A stretch of DNA of 64,000 nt from an uncultured Dorea sp. (GTDB lineage Bacteria > Bacillota > Clostridia > Lachnospirales > Lachnospiraceae): the NCBI GenBank assembly GCA_945870325.1, contig CAMBRQ010000003.1:56774-120773 (forward strand), read 5' to 3'. Position 1 is the stretch's first letter, and every line of letters starts with the position of its first letter. A program made the position numbers and the translations under genes. Shown piece after piece: positions 63,094-64,000 of this stretch. The notes under the pieces are model-generated. The model saw only the letters and a program-made list of their open reading frames with translations. It had not been told where the DNA came from and did not search any database.

Positions 63094-63855
63094 TTAGTAG
63101 ATTCCGATTACTTTTAAAGCCAGGAGTAAGAGAACCAGGAGGATGCTTGGTTTTACGATTTTGGTGCCGTTTTTCATGACGAGACCGGCGCCGATGTAGC
63201 CGCCGAGCATGTTGCAGGCGGCAGCGGCGAGACCCAGAGGGATAAGGATCTGGCCGTTGAGGAGGAAGACGATGAGTGCGGTTATGTTGGTTGTCAGGTT
63301 GATGACCTTGGCTTGGGCGTTGGCGGTCTTGATATTCAGTTTGGCGAATATAGTGAATGCTATAATGAGGAAGGTTCCGGTTCCGGGACCGTAGAATCCA
63401 TCGTAGCATCCGATGACGAAAGCGGATATGGTGGCGGTGAGGTAAGTGCGACGGTCTAAAGTAACTTCCTCGGCGCCTTCGTCATTAAAAAGTTTCTTAT
63501 TCAATACCAGAAATGCAGAAACTGGCAGAATGACTATTAATACATAGGTCATAATTTTCTCTGGTATCATCATGGAGATGTGAGCGCCGATTGATGAACC
63601 AATTATAGCTGCAATTACAGAAGGAATCGCAAGGTATATATTGATCAGGCGGCTGCGTGCAAAACGGAAGGTGGCAAGGGCAGTACCAAAAGGTGAGGAT
63701 AATTTGTTAGTGGCGACGGCCGTGTGGGGCGGAAGCCCGGCAATCAGGTATGCGGGGAGTGAGATTAATCCGCCGCCACCGCCGATGGCATCAATCAGAC
63801 CTGCAAGAAATACAAGGGGGCATACGATTAGAAAGGTGTGTAATGTTAGTTCCAT
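63094..63855 (-). CDS. TSUP-family (TauE/SafE) permease
   Basis: 253 residues with about eight membrane segments in two halves. The family motif GLIDAIGGGGGLISLPAYLI is at the N terminus, and YDGFYGPGTGTFLIIAF starts the second half. These proteins export or import sulfite, sulfonates or related anions. ATG 63855 is used because AAGGAGAAC precedes it; the longer frame to 63885 contains that ribosome site within its first codons. The substrate is unknown. Confidence 0.92.
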   Translation of the reverse strand: MELTLHTFLIVCPLVFLAGLIDAIGGGGGLISLPAYLIAGLPPHTAVATNKLSSPFGTALATFRFARSRLINIYLAIPSVIAAIIGSSIGAHISMMIPEKIMTYVLIVILPVSAFLVLNKKLFNDEGAEEVTLDRRTYLTATISAFVIGCYDGFYGPGTGTFLIIAFTIFAKLNIKTANAQAKVINLTTNITALIVFLLNGQILIPLGLAAAACNMLGGYIGAGLVMKNGTKIVKPSILLVLLLLALKVIGIY

Positions 63856-63891
63856 GGTTGTGTTCTCCTTAGTTAATAGACTCATGGTGCT

Positions 63892-63920
63892 ATTTTAGAA
63901 CATTGCTGCAGTATAGTCAA
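63892..63920 (-). promoter_or_regulatory. promoter of the TSUP permease gene
   Basis: On the minus strand TTGACT (63920-63915) and TAAAAT (63897-63892) are 17 bp apart, 37 bp before the ATG. Bases 63921-64000 show nothing further. Confidence 0.7.
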
Positions 63921-64000
63921 ATATATGGTATGTTTTACAAAATAAGGGGTAACAGTTCAGCCTTTTAATTAATTTGATGGGTTTAACACCGGCTAAAATA

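Overview
The window looks like chromosomal DNA of a low-to-mid GC, strictly anaerobic Clostridia, most likely a gut Lachnospiraceae (the Dorea / Mediterraneibacter / Clostridium scindens-like group). This rests on sigma-A type promoters (TTGACA-17-TATAAT), strong AGGAGG ribosome sites, a class III anaerobic ribonucleotide reductase, meso-diaminopimelate dehydrogenase, a T-box before metG, and the gene order rpmG-secE-nusG-rplK-rplA and rplJ-rplL-rpoB-rpoC. The genus is inference.

Layout. 1-4.5 kb: the end of a TrkA-type potassium channel subunit, an unknown membrane-anchored protein, and the sensor pair KdpD/KdpE without the Kdp ATPase. 4.7-14 kb: a long 5-oxoproline (pyroglutamate) cluster, pxpB-pxpC-accB-accC-(2-hydroxyacid dehydrogenase)-pxpA, followed by three transporters. 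PxpB and PxpC are homologous to the carboxyltransferase domain of urea carboxylase, so with the embedded biotin carboxylase and biotin carrier the cluster has every part of a split biotin-dependent carboxylase. 14-25 kb: housekeeping genes (DUF885 hydrolase, T-box/metG, ddh, tatD, nrdD-nrdG) and a DUF134-NifX fusion. 25-42 kb: an arabinan and arabino-oligosaccharide regulon with GH43, GH127 and GH51 enzymes lacking signal peptides, a lipoprotein and two permeases without an ATPase, YesL, LacI- and AraC-type regulators, then araA, an araB-like kinase and araD. 42-45.8 kb: an aspartate aminotransferase and the rpmG-secE-nusG-rplK-rplA operon. 45.8-51.2 kb: a psicose-3-epimerase-like enzyme divergent from a LacI regulator, the feoA-feoB-feoC-like iron operon and a convergent heavy-metal-binding protein. 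51.3-60.6 kb: L10 leader, rplJ-rplL, rpoB-rpoC. 60.6-64 kb: a sugar acetyltransferase, a Fur-family protein cut down to its DNA-binding domain, an M24 peptidase behind an elaborately folded leader, and a TSUP permease.

Two families of REP-like palindromes with GGGAC cores lie immediately after stop codons between 11.4 and 45.8 kb. Two roughly 100-bp copies are inverted around the DUF885-metG segment, and one copy supplies the last codons and stop of a gene. Two degraded Rpn-type (PD-(D/E)XK) nuclease genes lie beside the accessory loci. I saw no tRNA or rRNA gene, CRISPR array, intact insertion sequence, prophage or replication origin. Promoter and operator calls come from reading motifs by eye and are unmeasured.
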